Source of the DNA: Lachnospiraceae bacterium | Lineage (GTDB): Bacteria > Bacillota > Clostridia > Lachnospirales > Lachnospiraceae | DNA length: 64,000 nucleotides | NCBI GenBank assembly: GCA_017938405.1 | Contig: JAGBBP010000021.1 | Location: 79,035-143,034 of the forward strand | Reading direction: 5' to 3' | Shown here: piece after piece, positions 43,347-52,610 of the stretch | How positions within the stretch are numbered: position 1 is the stretch's first letter | How the letters are laid out: each line of letters begins with the position of its first letter | Notes under the pieces: model-generated | Told to the model about the DNA's origin: nothing | What the model saw: only the letters and a program-made list of their open reading frames with translations | Database searches by the model: none | Translations under genes and position numbers: made by a program

Positions 43347-43850
43347 ATGCGGGAACAGTTAACACAAAAAGATGTGGAACGAATCGAAGCGGAAATCGAG
43401 CATAGAAAACTTGTGGTCAGAAAAGAGGCCATCGAAGCGGTAAAGGAAGCAAGAGCTCACGGGGATTTGAGTGAGAATTTTGAGTACCACGCGGCAAAAA
43501 AGGATAAGAACAAGAACGAAAGCCGAATCCGTTATCTGGAAAGGATGCTCCGGACAGCGGAAATTATTTCGGAGGATTCTGCGGCGGATGAAGTGGGATT
43601 AAATAATACGGTGACGCTGTATTTTGAAGAAGATGACGAATGCGAGGAGTTTCGCCTGGTGACTTCCATTCGCGGAAATTCTTTAAAAAATCTGATCAGC
43701 ATCGAATCGCCGCTTGGTAAGGCGGTATACGGGAAAAAATTGGGAGACCGGGTGGAAGTGCAGTTGGAGAACGGAGCCGGATATTTTGTAGAAATCCGTG
43801 AAATAAAAAACACGGTGGATGACGGGAGCGATACCATTCGTTCTTATTAG
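43347..43850 (+). CDS. greA: GreA/GreB family transcription elongation factor
   Basis: A 167-residue Gre factor. The N-terminal antiparallel coiled coil carries the tip motif DLSENFEYHAAK whose acidic residues reach the RNA polymerase active site and stimulate cleavage of backtracked RNA. The C-terminal FKBP-like domain (about 85-160) is complete. RBS AGAGGG is at 43334-43339. A second Gre copy may exist elsewhere in the genome, so the symbol is tentative. Confidence 0.88.
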   Translation: MREQLTQKDVERIEAEIEHRKLVVRKEAIEAVKEARAHGDLSENFEYHAAKKDKNKNESRIRYLERMLRTAEIISEDSAADEVGLNNTVTLYFEEDDECEEFRLVTSIRGNSLKNLISIESPLGKAVYGKKLGDRVEVQLENGAGYFVEIREIKNTVDDGSDTIRSY

Positions 43851-43899
43851 AGAATGCGTAAGCCGGGAAACGGAATCTTGTAAAAATAGGTCGGTATAC

Positions 43900-43928
43900 T
43901 TGTATTTTACACGTTACTGTGGTATACT
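43900..43928 (+). promoter_or_regulatory. Promoter of the DegV gene
   Basis: TTGTAT (43900-43905), 17-base spacer, TATACT (43923-43928). Confidence 0.6.
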
Positions 43929-43972
43929 GATTAAGTATGAGTAAAATCCCTCGGACAGTAATGGAGGTAGGA

Positions 43973-44854
43973 ATGAACGACAGTTATGTAATTGTAAGCG
44001 GAGCAACCGGAGATATGCCGCAGAGTGTCATCGAGGAATATGGGATTCATGTGATTCCGATGACGGTCAGAGTCGGCGAACAGGATTATTTGTATCATCC
44101 GGATGAAAAGGAGTTAACCTGTAAGGCTTTTTATACAGAATTAAGCGCGGGAGCAGAGGCTGTTACTACGCAGATTACACCGATTGTTTTTAAGGAAATA
44201 TTTGAAACGTATTTGAAGGCCGGTAAGGATGTGCTGTACATTGCCTTTTCTTCCGGTTTGAGCGGCACGGTAAATTCCGCACGTCTGGTGGCACAAGAAC
44301 TTTTGGAGGATTATCCGGAACGAAAAATTGAGTGTATCGATTCTTTGTGTGCTTCCATCGGTGAAGGCTTTTTGGTGTATTTGGCCGGAAAACTTCGGAA
44401 GGAAGGAAAGTCCTTTGAAGAAGTAACAGCGTTTGTAAAGGAGAATTGTACAAAGGTTTGTCACTGGTTTTCCGTGGATGATTTGTTGCATTTAAAGCGT
44501 GGCGGACGTTTGAGCGGATTTGAGGCTGCGGTAGGTACTGCGCTTAAGATTAAGCCGGTGCTTTCGGTGGACAGAGAAGGCAAGCTTACGGTAGTGGCAA
44601 AGGTGCGCGGAACGAAAAAGGGAATGGAGTATCTGAAGGAACGTCTGGTAAATGACGGCATTGATACGGCGAATCAGACGGTAATGGTAGGACATGCGGA
44701 TGTTCCGGAAATTGCGGAGCAGCTAAAGGAACAGTTGTTGGCCGAAGGTCTCGTAAAAGATGTGATTGTCAGCAATGTGGGTCCGATTATCGGTACCCAT
44801 GTAGGAAGCGGTATGTTTGCACTGGTATTTCTTGGTGAAAACTATAAATTTTAA
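43973..44854 (+). CDS. DegV family fatty-acid-binding protein
   Basis: A 293-residue DegV/FakB-type protein. It has the two-domain fold with the pattern FSSGLSGTVNSARL and KPVLSVDREGKL, in which the acyl chain lies between domains. In Bacillota these proteins present fatty acids to the kinase FakA. The start at 43973 is preferred since GGAGGTAGG (43961-43969) precedes it; the longer frame has no binding site. glyA follows after 24 bases. Confidence 0.88.
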   Translation: MNDSYVIVSGATGDMPQSVIEEYGIHVIPMTVRVGEQDYLYHPDEKELTCKAFYTELSAGAEAVTTQITPIVFKEIFETYLKAGKDVLYIAFSSGLSGTVNSARLVAQELLEDYPERKIECIDSLCASIGEGFLVYLAGKLRKEGKSFEEVTAFVKENCTKVCHWFSVDDLLHLKRGGRLSGFEAAVGTALKIKPVLSVDREGKLTVVAKVRGTKKGMEYLKERLVNDGIDTANQTVMVGHADVPEIAEQLKEQLLAEGLVKDVIVSNVGPIIGTHVGSGMFALVFLGENYKF

Positions 44855-44878
44855 ATAAACGAAAGGGAAGGAAAAGTT

Positions 44879-46117
44879 ATGTATTCTTTTGAAGAAGTAA
44901 TGAGAGCCGATGCGGATGTCGCAAAGGCAATGGACTTAGAACTCGGTCGTCAGAGAAAAAATATCGAATTGATTGCCTCCGAGAACTTTGTCAGCAAGGC
45001 TGTTATGGCAGCAATGGGTAGTCCGTTAACCAACAAGTACGCAGAAGGTTATCCGGGAAAGCGTTACTACGGCGGATGTGAGTGCGTAGATATCGTAGAG
45101 AATTTAGCAATCGAGCGTGCAAAGGAGCTTTACGGATGTACTTACGCAAACGTACAGCCACATTCCGGCGCACAGGCAAATATGGCAGTATTTTTCGCAC
45201 TGCTTCAGCCGGGTGATACCGTTCTCGGTATGAACCTTGCCCACGGCGGTCATCTTTCACACGGGAGCCCTGTTAACTTCTCCGGTTCCTACTTTAACAT
45301 CGTACCGTACGGTGTAAACGATGACGGTTTCATTGACTATGACGAAGTACTTCGTATTGCAAAGGAAGCAAAGCCGAAGATGATTATCGCAGGTGCTTCC
45401 GCATATGCAAGAAAGATTGATTTCAAGAGATTCCGTGAAATTGCGGATGAAGTAGGTGCATATTTGATGGTAGATATGGCACACATCGCAGGTTTGATTG
45501 CCGGCGGTGTACACGAGAGCCCGATTCCGTATGCTCACGTTACCACGACCACCACCCACAAGACCTTACGCGGACCGCGTGGTGGTATGATTCTTTCTTC
45601 CGCTGAATTCGCAGAAGAGCATAAGTTAAATAAGTGCGTATTCCCGGGTATCCAGGGCGGACCGCTGATGCACGTAATCGCTGCAAAGGCTGTTTGTTTC
45701 AAGGAAGCATTGTCTCCGGAGTTTAAGCAGTATGCGCAGAACATCGTTACCAATGCCCAGGCTTTGGCAAAGGGCTTACTGGCAGAAGGTTTCAACCTTG
45801 TGTCCGGCGGTACCGATAATCACTTAATGTTAGTGGATCTTCAGAGCAAGAACGTAACCGGTAAGGAAGCAGAGAAGCTTCTTGACGCAGTAAATATTAC
45901 CTGTAACAAGAACTCCATTCCGAACGATCCGGCATCTCCGTTTGTTACCAGCGGTATCCGTCTCGGTACGGCGGCAGCTACCACCCGTGGCTTAAACGCT
46001 GACGATATGGCACAGGTAGCAAAGGCAATTGCCCTTACCATCGATAAGAAGGAAGCAACCGATGAGGCAAGAGCAATCGTTGAGGCAATTACGAAGAAGT
46101 ATCCGATGTACGAATAA
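44879..46117 (+). CDS. glyA: Serine hydroxymethyltransferase
   Basis: A 412-residue GlyA. It interconverts serine and glycine while loading tetrahydrofolate with a one-carbon unit. The PLP Schiff-base lysine is Lys228 in [14 protein letters not shown]. Length and all conserved blocks are complete, including NCGSTH-type folate-site equivalents near residue 330 (DNHLMLVDL). RBS AAAGGGAAGG is at 44862-44871. Codon use is strongly biased, as expected for high expression. Confidence 0.96.
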   Translation: MYSFEEVMRADADVAKAMDLELGRQRKNIELIASENFVSKAVMAAMGSPLTNKYAEGYPGKRYYGGCECVDIVENLAIERAKELYGCTYANVQPHSGAQANMAVFFALLQPGDTVLGMNLAHGGHLSHGSPVNFSGSYFNIVPYGVNDDGFIDYDEVLRIAKEAKPKMIIAGASAYARKIDFKRFREIADEVGAYLMVDMAHIAGLIAGGVHESPIPYAHVTTTTTHKTLRGPRGGMILSSAEFAEEHKLNKCVFPGIQGGPLMHVIAAKAVCFKEALSPEFKQYAQNIVTNAQALAKGLLAEGFNLVSGGTDNHLMLVDLQSKNVTGKEAEKLLDAVNITCNKNSIPNDPASPFVTSGIRLGTAAATTRGLNADDMAQVAKAIALTIDKKEATDEARAIVEAITKKYPMYE

Positions 46118-46179
46118 TTCAAAATATCGGTAAATAAGCATAAGAAAAGGGGCCCGCTTCGCGGGAGAAAGGAGTTACT

Positions 46180-47496
46180 ATGGGATTGATTGATGCAGCA
46201 AAGAATGCGGTACAAAATGTTTTTGCGGATACCTGGCGGGAATATTTCTATTGTGATTCCATGGATGATGACATCTTAATGGTAAAGGCACAGAAAAAGG
46301 TTTCCGGGAAGTCTTCGAACACCAAGGGATCGGACAACGTGATTTCTAACGGTTCCGTCATTGCAGTAAACGAAGGACAATGTATGCTGATTGTAAATCA
46401 GGGTGCGATTGTGGAAGTATGTGCGCAACCGGGTGAATTTATTTATGACAGTTCCTCGGAGCCGAGCATTTTCTACGGAAATCTCGGAGAGAGTCTGGTG
46501 AACTCCTTTAAGAGTCTCGGAAGACGTATTTCCTTCGGCGGAGATGTGGCAAAGGACCAGAGAGTTTATTTTGTAAACATCAAACAGATTTCCGGAAATA
46601 AGTACGGTACGGCACAGCCGATTCCGTTCCGTTTGTATTATCCGAATCTGAACATTGACCGTCCGGTTCAACTTCGTTGCAACGGTGAATACGTATTCAA
46701 GATTACCGACCCGATTTTATTCTATAAGGAAGAAGCGGGTAATGTGGTATCCGAGTATGAGAAGACCGACCTTGTACAGAATACCTTAAAGCCGGAGTTT
46801 TTAAATGCATTGCGTTCCGTATTGGGCGACTATGCACAGAAGGGTATCCGGTATGACGAGCTTACCTATCATTCCGAAGAGATTTGTACGGCACTGCAGG
46901 AAAAGCTGAGTCAGAGCTGGACGGAAAAGAGAGGTCTTACCCTTGTCAGTATCGAACTGGCACCGAGTATTCCGGAGAAGGATTTGGAATCCATTCAGAA
47001 GTACTCCGATATGCAGTACTACAACAATATGCAAAATGCTGCAGGTGCTTTGGTAGAAAGCCAGGCAGAAGGCATGAAGATGGCAGCCCAGAATTCCGGC
47101 GGAGCGATGCTTGGTATTATGGGAATGAATATGGCACAGCAGAAGGGTGGCATTGATGCCCAGAATTTGTTTGCTATGTCACAGCAGATGCAGCAGGGAC
47201 AGGCGGTTCCGGTACCGCAGGCTTCGGTGGCAGATAGCTGGACCTGTGCTTGCGGTGCGGTATGTACCGGTAAGTTCTGTACCGAGTGCGGTGCTCCGAA
47301 GCCGGCAGACGGTTGGGTTTGTAGCTGCGGTGCGGTAAATAAGGGCAAGTTCTGTTCGGAGTGCGGCACTAAAAAGCCGGCAGGTGCTCCGTTGTATCGT
47401 TGCGATAAGTGCGGTTGGGAGCCGGAAGATCCGAAGAACCCGCCGAAGTTTTGTCCGGAGTGCGGAGATAAGTTCACGGATGAAGACATTCAGTAA
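46180..47496 (+). CDS. SPFH-domain protein with C-terminal zinc ribbons (YdjI-like)
   Basis: A 438-residue protein. Residues ~25-270 are an SPFH/band-7-type domain without a membrane helix. A Gly/Met/Gln-rich linker follows. The last ~85 residues hold three short zinc-ribbon modules (CACGAVC...CTECG, CSCGAVN...CSECG and CDKCGWE...CPECG). This matches the YdjI-type SPFH protein of Bacillus, which connects PspA to the membrane through the YdjG/YdjH proteins. Here two YdjG-like genes follow, but no pspA or ydjH is present in the window. RBS AAAGGAG is at 46168-46174. Confidence 0.82.
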   Translation: MGLIDAAKNAVQNVFADTWREYFYCDSMDDDILMVKAQKKVSGKSSNTKGSDNVISNGSVIAVNEGQCMLIVNQGAIVEVCAQPGEFIYDSSSEPSIFYGNLGESLVNSFKSLGRRISFGGDVAKDQRVYFVNIKQISGNKYGTAQPIPFRLYYPNLNIDRPVQLRCNGEYVFKITDPILFYKEEAGNVVSEYEKTDLVQNTLKPEFLNALRSVLGDYAQKGIRYDELTYHSEEICTALQEKLSQSWTEKRGLTLVSIELAPSIPEKDLESIQKYSDMQYYNNMQNAAGALVESQAEGMKMAAQNSGGAMLGIMGMNMAQQKGGIDAQNLFAMSQQMQQGQAVPVPQASVADSWTCACGAVCTGKFCTECGAPKPADGWVCSCGAVNKGKFCSECGTKKPAGAPLYRCDKCGWEPEDPKNPPKFCPECGDKFTDEDIQ

Positions 47497-47513
47497 TGTA
47501 AGATGAATTCAGG

Positions 47514-47548
47514 CGGTACAGGTGTGGTTTGCACCTGTGCCGTTTGTT
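47514..47548 (+). terminator. Hairpin between the SPFH and zinc-ribbon genes
   Basis: CGGTACAGGTG (47514-47524) pairs with CACCTGTGCCG (47532-47542) with one G-U pair, followed by a weak T-rich run. It could attenuate transcription into the downstream pair. Confidence 0.55.
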
Positions 47549-47581
47549 GCTATTTGGAGATATACAGAGGGGGATAAAAGG

Positions 47582-48700
47582 ATGGAAGAACAGGAAGTAC
47601 AGATGGAGGAAGTTTATACAGAGCCGGTCATTACCGATACGAAAAAGGAAACGGACCGGAAATGTCCCCAGTGCGGCGGTGTCATGGATTTTGATCCGAA
47701 GGCGGGGAAGCTTCATTGTCCGTATTGTGATTATGTGGAAGAAATTTTGCAGGAGGGAGAAGAAGATTCCGTTGCGGAGGAATTGGATTTTGAAACGGCG
47801 GAGCAGACCGGAAACTGCGATTGGGGCGTAGCCACAAAGACAGTGCTTTGTAAGGCCTGTGGCGGTGAAATGGTATATGACGCACTTGAAATTGCGGGAG
47901 AATGCCCGTATTGCGGTTCCAATCAGGTAATGGAAGCCCAGGCGGAAAATACCTTGGCACCGGGCGGTGTCTGCGTATTTAAGCTGGATGCAAAACAGGC
48001 AGCAGAGAAGTTTAAGACATGGCTTAAGAAGCGCTGGTTTTGTCCGAAGGAAGCAAAGGAAACCGCAAAGCCGAAGGACTTTAAGGGGATTTATCTGCCT
48101 TATTGGACTTTTGATACCCACACAACAACCCAATATACCGCAGAGTACGGGATTCGTAGACAAAAGCGTACAAAGAACGAGACGGTAACCGTAACGGACT
48201 GGTATAAGTGTAGCGGTACCTATCATGAGTTTATTGATGACCAGGCGGTGTGCGGTTCCACCAGACACGAAAAGGGCCTGTTAAACGGAATACAGCCTTT
48301 TAACACTGCGGATAACAAGACCTACAAGCCGGAATATGTGGCGGGCTTTGCCTCCGAGCGCTATTCCATCGGATTAAAGGATGCGTGGGAGACGGCAAAA
48401 GCCGTGATTACGATGCGGCTCAACCGAAATATTACAAGACAAATCCGGACGGAACATCATGCGGATGATGTACGCTTTTTACAGATAAAGCCTTCCTTTT
48501 CGAGAATCAAATACAAATATTTATTACTTCCGGTATGGATGGCGTGCTTTAAGTTTAAAGGGAAAGTATATCGTTTTATGGTAAACGGACAGACCGGAAG
48601 AGTCTCCGGGAAGATTCCGATTTCACCGGCAAAGGTGGTAATTACCGTGATAGGTGTAATTGCAATGCTGGGTATTCTGTGGTTTATTTCAAATCTGTAA
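47582..48700 (+). CDS. Zinc-ribbon membrane protein, YdjG-like (copy 1)
   Basis: A 372-residue protein. Two zinc ribbons lie at the N-terminus: CPQCGG...CPYC (about 26-50) and CKACGG...CPYCGS (about 95-120). A large soluble domain of unknown fold follows (with FKGIYLPYWTFDTHT), then one membrane helix at the extreme C-terminus (about 348-368). It resembles YdjG of Bacillus, often mislabelled as helicase or TFIIB-like because of its ribbons. The start at 47582 follows GAGGGGG. It was probably duplicated to give the next gene. Confidence 0.8.
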   Translation: MEEQEVQMEEVYTEPVITDTKKETDRKCPQCGGVMDFDPKAGKLHCPYCDYVEEILQEGEEDSVAEELDFETAEQTGNCDWGVATKTVLCKACGGEMVYDALEIAGECPYCGSNQVMEAQAENTLAPGGVCVFKLDAKQAAEKFKTWLKKRWFCPKEAKETAKPKDFKGIYLPYWTFDTHTTTQYTAEYGIRRQKRTKNETVTVTDWYKCSGTYHEFIDDQAVCGSTRHEKGLLNGIQPFNTADNKTYKPEYVAGFASERYSIGLKDAWETAKAVITMRLNRNITRQIRTEHHADDVRFLQIKPSFSRIKYKYLLLPVWMACFKFKGKVYRFMVNGQTGRVSGKIPISPAKVVITVIGVIAMLGILWFISNL

Positions 48701-48743
48701 GGAAAATGAAAGGGATTACGATAACGAGGAGGAATAGAAAAGG

Positions 48744-49847
48744 ATGGAGAAAGGGTCAGATGAAATGAGAGCATACGGAGAGATGCCGAATCCGGAGGTA
48801 AAAAAGGATTCGGGGAGGAAATGTCCACGGTGCCGCGGTTTTATGGAGTTTGATCCGAAAGAAGGAAAACTTCGCTGTTTGAGTTGCGATTATTTAGAGG
48901 CGGTTTTATCCCGAAATGAAGAGGATACATGCGCAGAGGAAAAGGATTTTGAATACGCAGAGCGGAATGGAAATCATGACTGGGGCGTAGAGAAAAAGAC
49001 GGTGCATTGTGAAAACTGCGGTATAGAAATGATTTATGATGCGGCGGATCCGATAGACGGATGTTTGTATTGCGGATCAAGTCGGGTGGCGGAGGTACAG
49101 ACAAAAGACAGTTTGGCACCGGGAGGAGTTTGCGTATTTGAGCTGGATGCAAAGCAAGCGGCGGAGCGGTTTGAACAATGGATTCGAAAACGCCGGTTTT
49201 GTCGGAAGGAATTGAAGACATCCGTACATCCAAAGCGGTTTAAGGGAATCTTTTTGCCGTGTTGGACCTTTGATACCCATACCGATACCACATACGATGC
49301 AAGTTACGGAATCAGTTATCAGGGATCGAAAGGTGCCCCGCAGCTCGAATGGGATGGGTGCTGCGGCTCATATCGGGAATTTATTGATGACCAGATTGTG
49401 GACGGAAGGAATCGTCATGAACAGGATTTGTTGGATCTGAATCGGGATTTTCAGATGAAAGAGAATAAGGCGTACAGACAGGAATATCTGGCAGGGTTTG
49501 CGGTGGAGCGATATTCCGTAGATCTAATGGATGCATGGGAGTGTGCAAAGGAGAAAATCTCTACACGTTTACAAAGACATGTTACAAATAGGATTATGGC
49601 GGAGCGTCATGCGGATGAAGTAGCAGATTTAAAAATGTCGACGGTTTATACGAGAATCAAATATAAGCTGTTGTTACTTCCGGTATGGGTGATTTGCTTT
49701 GACGTTAACGGAAAATTGTATCGGTTTACGGTGAACGGGCAAAACGGAAGTGTGTCCGGGAAGGTTCCGGTTTCCCCGGGGAAGGTGGCATCCGTTGTAC
49801 TTGGTGTACTTGTGATATTAGGTTTGTTCTGCTTTTTTCTGAGATAA
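48744..49847 (+). CDS. Zinc-ribbon membrane protein, YdjG-like (copy 2)
   Basis: A 367-residue paralogue of the preceding protein, alignable over its full length: two zinc ribbons (CPRCRG...CLSC and CENCGI...CLYCGS), the shared LAPGGVCVFELDAKQAAERF block, FKGIFLPCWTFDTHT, and a C-terminal membrane helix. All eight ribbon cysteines are kept, so both copies should fold. It differs most in the middle loop near residue 190. The two copies may form a heteromer that recruits the SPFH protein. RBS AGGAGG is at 48727-48732. Confidence 0.8.
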   Translation: MEKGSDEMRAYGEMPNPEVKKDSGRKCPRCRGFMEFDPKEGKLRCLSCDYLEAVLSRNEEDTCAEEKDFEYAERNGNHDWGVEKKTVHCENCGIEMIYDAADPIDGCLYCGSSRVAEVQTKDSLAPGGVCVFELDAKQAAERFEQWIRKRRFCRKELKTSVHPKRFKGIFLPCWTFDTHTDTTYDASYGISYQGSKGAPQLEWDGCCGSYREFIDDQIVDGRNRHEQDLLDLNRDFQMKENKAYRQEYLAGFAVERYSVDLMDAWECAKEKISTRLQRHVTNRIMAERHADEVADLKMSTVYTRIKYKLLLLPVWVICFDVNGKLYRFTVNGQNGSVSGKVPVSPGKVASVVLGVLVILGLFCFFLR

Positions 49848-49850
49848 TAA

Positions 49851-49886
49851 AAGAATCCGTAGCTTACACTGCGGATTCTTTTTTTG
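49851..49886. terminator. Bidirectional terminator between the YdjG-like and thiT genes
   Basis: AAGAATCCGTAG (49851-49862) pairs with CTGCGGATTCTT (49869-49880) with one G-U pair; T runs follow on both strands (TTTTTG on plus, TTATTATC on minus), serving the convergent genes. Confidence 0.85.
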
Positions 49887-49891
49887 TTTTT

Positions 49892-50572
49892 CTATTCTTC
49901 CGTCATTTGTTTAATCCGGGCAAAGGTACTCTTTACTGCCGGAATACAGAGAATCAATACCGTTACCACGCCCTCAATCAGTATGTAGGAGTAGTTATAC
50001 ACAATCGGATAGATGGCGGACAGTGCTTTCGGAAAGTTCTCCGGCATATAGTCCATCCAGTACAGGTAGCCGCCGATGGAATGGAAAGCACCCCGGAGGA
50101 AGATTCCTAAAAGGTAGCCTTTCAGAAGTCCGTTTTTCTTTCCGGCAAATACACCGGAGAAGCCCAGTGCGGTAAATGCGAAAAAGTAATCGCAACATAC
50201 TTGGAGCGGAGTCAGTATGTAGGTTCCGCCACCTTGTAAAAATTGCAGGATACTGTAGGTGAAAGCCACTACAAGTCCGGTGCGCAGCCCGTACCAGTTA
50301 CCGATCAGACAGATAAACAACATGCTGAATAAGGTAACCGAACCGCCCCACGGCAGCTTATAGGGTTGCAAATAGGACAGAATAAAGGCCAGAGCCAGAC
50401 AAACCGCGGAAAAAACCAGTTTTTTTGCCTGCCAACGCGGTTTTGTATCTTTTTTCGGCTTGATCAAAAGGGTGGTCAGTACAAGAAGGAGCAGTACTGC
50501 AACGGCACAGGCAACATAACCTGCGGTGGTGAGAACGGCATATCCGTCCTCTTTAAAAACTTCCAGAAACAT
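49892..50572 (-). CDS. thiT: Thiamine ECF transporter S component ThiT
   Basis: A 226-residue integral membrane protein with six or more helices. The conserved thiamine-binding segment is visible as WGGSVTLFSMLFICLIGNWYG, and the GGTYILTPLQVCCDYFFAF and later YNYSYILIEG parts match ThiT/YuaJ. It binds thiamine and works with the shared EcfA/A'/T module. An extra N-terminal helix (about 15-35) is present. The start at 50572 is fixed by GCAAGGAGG on the minus strand. The TPP riboswitch upstream confirms the role. Confidence 0.95.
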   Translation of the reverse strand: MFLEVFKEDGYAVLTTAGYVACAVAVLLLLVLTTLLIKPKKDTKPRWQAKKLVFSAVCLALAFILSYLQPYKLPWGGSVTLFSMLFICLIGNWYGLRTGLVVAFTYSILQFLQGGGTYILTPLQVCCDYFFAFTALGFSGVFAGKKNGLLKGYLLGIFLRGAFHSIGGYLYWMDYMPENFPKALSAIYPIVYNYSYILIEGVVTVLILCIPAVKSTFARIKQMTEE

Positions 50573-50578
50573 AAAAAA

Positions 50579-50602
50579 CCTCCTTGCAAACTGCTTAGGA
50601 GG
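50579..50602 (-). promoter_or_regulatory. Hairpin masking the thiT ribosome binding site
   Basis: On the minus strand CCTCCT (50602-50597) pairs perfectly with AGGAGG (50584-50579), the Shine-Dalgarno of thiT. TTTTTT follows at 50578-50573, so the same hairpin could also end transcription. It is the likely expression platform of the riboswitch. Confidence 0.7.
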
Positions 50603-50630
50603 GGCCATGAGTGACCATAAAAAATGGTCT

Positions 50631-50710
50631 GCTTCCTTACGCCGGAATTGTCCGGATCAAGTTATGAGGGTCGGTAGTATAAAACTACCTCTCAGCATGG
50701 GGCTCCCCTA
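50631..50710 (-). ncRNA. TPP riboswitch (THI element)
   Basis: On the minus strand the conserved TPP aptamer is clear: GGGGAGCC (50709-50702), CTGAGAGG (50695-50688), a variable P3 stem, then ACCCTCATAACTTGATCCGGA and CCGGCGTAAGGAAGC (to 50631). It should bind thiamine pyrophosphate and turn off thiT. A short GACCAT-TTTTT-ATGGTC hairpin follows at 50629-50613. Confidence 0.96.
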
Positions 50711-50735
50711 GCAAAATATGATATTTTACATTGCA

Positions 50736-50764
50736 AGTATAACGAGCGGTCTTTTTTTTGTCAA
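50736..50764 (-). promoter_or_regulatory. Promoter of the riboswitch-thiT transcript
   Basis: On the minus strand: TTGACA (50764-50759), 17-base spacer, TATACT (50741-50736). Confidence 0.8.
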
Positions 50765-50782
50765 TAGGGAAAGAAAGATTTA

Positions 50783-50811
50783 TTGTTTTTCTGCGTTTGA
50801 TATGGTAAAAT
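50783..50811 (+). promoter_or_regulatory. Putative promoter of the amidase operon
   Basis: TTGTTT (50783-50788), 17-base spacer, TAAAAT (50806-50811) with an extended TGG; a second TATAAT at 50811-50816 overlaps. It is divergent from thiT. Confidence 0.5.
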
Positions 50812-50835
50812 ATAATAGGCAAAGGAGGCGAAAAA

Positions 50836-52599
50836 ATGAAGCGTTTTGCTTGGATTGCGCTATTATGCTGTGCGATGGTTGCGGCAGGATGTAACCGGAA
50901 TCCTTTTTCACGGGTATCCGCCACATCCTGTTTTCAAAAAGGATGCGAAGCATATCAAAATAGGGAATATGCGGATGCAATAGATGCGTTTAAAGAAACT
51001 GTAAGAAATGAGGAAAATGAGGACTTACTGGTATATGCCTATAGCTACTTGGGACATTGTATGATGGAACAGGGGGATTTGGAGACTGCCGGGAAGTATT
51101 ATGACATGGCACTGGCAACGGGGGAAGAGTCTGCCATGTGCTATACCAATTTGGGTCTGTTTTATCGGAATAATAAGGAGTACGAACAGGCAGAACAGTA
51201 TTATCGTAAGGCATTGGAGGCAGAGCCGGAATGTGTCGAGTCGCTGACCAGTCTCGGAATGCTATATGTGATTTTGGACCGGGTTGAGGAAGGCGTGCCT
51301 TTACTTTCCGAAGCTATTAAGAAGTCGGAAGATGCACCGGCATTTTATTATGCAAATCTTGCATACGGATATGCAGCCACCGGAGAATTTCAGGACGGGA
51401 AGGATATGCTTTTGGTTGCGAAGGCAAAAGGGTATCCGGAGGAAGAATATCAGTTGGTGCTTTCCTATATGGAGAGCTTAGAACAAATGAGTTCAGAAGT
51501 AGAAGATTCAACAGAGCCGGAGGCAATCGGAACGCCGGCGCCGAGTCCAACGTCGACGCCGAAGTCAACGACAACGCCAATGCCGACAGCAACGGCAACG
51601 CCGACACCGACGCCAACGCCAACGGCAACACCAACGCCGATGCCGAGCCCGACATCGAAGCCGACGTCAACAGCAACACCAACGCCGAGCCCGACGCCAA
51701 CAGCAACTCCGAGTCCGACACCGAAGCCGACGTCAACAGCAACACCAACGCCGACGGCAACACCGATGCCAACTCCGAAGCCGACGCCAACAGCAACTCC
51801 GAGTCCGACAGCAACACCGACGCCAACGCCGACGCCAACAGTAACGCCGACACCAAGTCCGACGCCAACGCCGACAGTTGCGCCAAAACCGGGACCGGGG
51901 CAGAAGCCGGGGGAGGAACCGAAGCCGACTAAGGAAGCGCCGAAACCACCGAAGGAACAAGAAACGGAAAAGGTAAAGAAAATTGTAATCGATCCGGGGC
52001 ATCAGCTGAAAGGAGATTATGATACGGAACCGGTGGGACCGGGAGCGACGGAGATGAAGACAAAGGTTTCTACCGGTACTCAGGGGATTACGACGAAGAT
52101 ACCGGAGCATCAGTTCAATTTGGAACTCTCCTTGTTGTTAAAGGATGCATTGGAAGCAGAGGGATACGAGGTAATTCTGACCAGAGAGACGGCAGATGTA
52201 AATATCAGCAATGCAGAGCGGGCAGAATTGGCAAACGAAGTAGGTGCGGATATTTTTATCCGGATTCATGCGGACGGCGCGGAAAATACGGAAGCAAACG
52301 GAATCTCCGTATTGTATCCTTCCCCAAATAACCCGTATGTGGGCGATTTATCCGCAGAGAGTAAACGACTTGCCGATCATGTTTTAAAGAAGCTATGTGA
52401 GCGGACCGGTGCAAAGAAACGCGGCATTATTGAGCGGGATGATTTGACCGGGATAAACTGGGCACAGATGCCGGTGATTGTGGTAGAAGCCGGATTTATG
52501 ACCAATGAAGTAGAAGAACTGAAGTTGGTAAGCCGGGCATATCAGACATTGTTGGCAAAGGGTATTGTAGAGGGAGTAAAGGAGTATTCGAAGAAATAA
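50836..52599 (+). CDS. TPR-containing N-acetylmuramoyl-L-alanine amidase lipoprotein
   Basis: A 587-residue cell-envelope enzyme. Lipoprotein signal ending VAAGC (lipid-bearing Cys19). Residues ~30-215 hold about four TPR repeats, for protein contacts. Residues 233-~350 are a Thr/Pro-rich repeat linker. The C-terminal Amidase_3 domain (about 380-587) has zinc ligands His389 (DPGH), Glu424 and His478 (RIHADG) and catalytic Glu551 (VEAGFMTN). It cuts the bond between MurNAc and the stem peptide, from the membrane across the wall. RBS AAAGGAGG is at 50820-50827. truA follows 11 bases later. Confidence 0.94.
   Translation: MKRFAWIALLCCAMVAAGCNRNPFSRVSATSCFQKGCEAYQNREYADAIDAFKETVRNEENEDLLVYAYSYLGHCMMEQGDLETAGKYYDMALATGEESAMCYTNLGLFYRNNKEYEQAEQYYRKALEAEPECVESLTSLGMLYVILDRVEEGVPLLSEAIKKSEDAPAFYYANLAYGYAATGEFQDGKDMLLVAKAKGYPEEEYQLVLSYMESLEQMSSEVEDSTEPEAIGTPAPSPTSTPKSTTTPMPTATATPTPTPTPTATPTPMPSPTSKPTSTATPTPSPTPTATPSPTPKPTSTATPTPTATPMPTPKPTPTATPSPTATPTPTPTPTVTPTPSPTPTPTVAPKPGPGQKPGEEPKPTKEAPKPPKEQETEKVKKIVIDPGHQLKGDYDTEPVGPGATEMKTKVSTGTQGITTKIPEHQFNLELSLLLKDALEAEGYEVILTRETADVNISNAERAELANEVGADIFIRIHADGAENTEANGISVLYPSPNNPYVGDLSAESKRLADHVLKKLCERTGAKKRGIIERDDLTGINWAQMPVIVVEAGFMTNEVEELKLVSRAYQTLLAKGIVEGVKEYSKK
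51532..51888 (+). repeat. Thr/Pro-coding tandem repeats in the amidase
   Basis: About 119 codons made almost only of ACN-CCN pairs (Thr-Pro, with Ala, Ser, Lys, Met or Val as third member). Such short-period repeats change length easily by slippage, so spacer length may vary between strains. Confidence 0.85.
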
Positions 52600-52610
52600 G
52601 GAGAACATAG

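Noticed and set aside
46153..46165. CCCGC-TTC-GCGGG hairpin after glyA as terminator
   Set aside because: No T run follows; the next bases are the ribosome binding site of the SPFH gene, so it is more likely a leader hairpin or chance.
47474..48268. 264-codon minus-strand frame opposite the YdjG-like gene
   Set aside because: Shadow of a cysteine-rich zinc-ribbon gene; no start signals.
51317..51886. Long minus-strand open frame within the amidase gene
   Set aside because: It is the complement of the Thr/Pro repeats, has Ser/Leu/Ala low complexity and no ribosome binding site.
51532..51888. Repeat array as CRISPR-like
   Set aside because: Units are 6-9 bases without spacers and keep the reading frame of the amidase.
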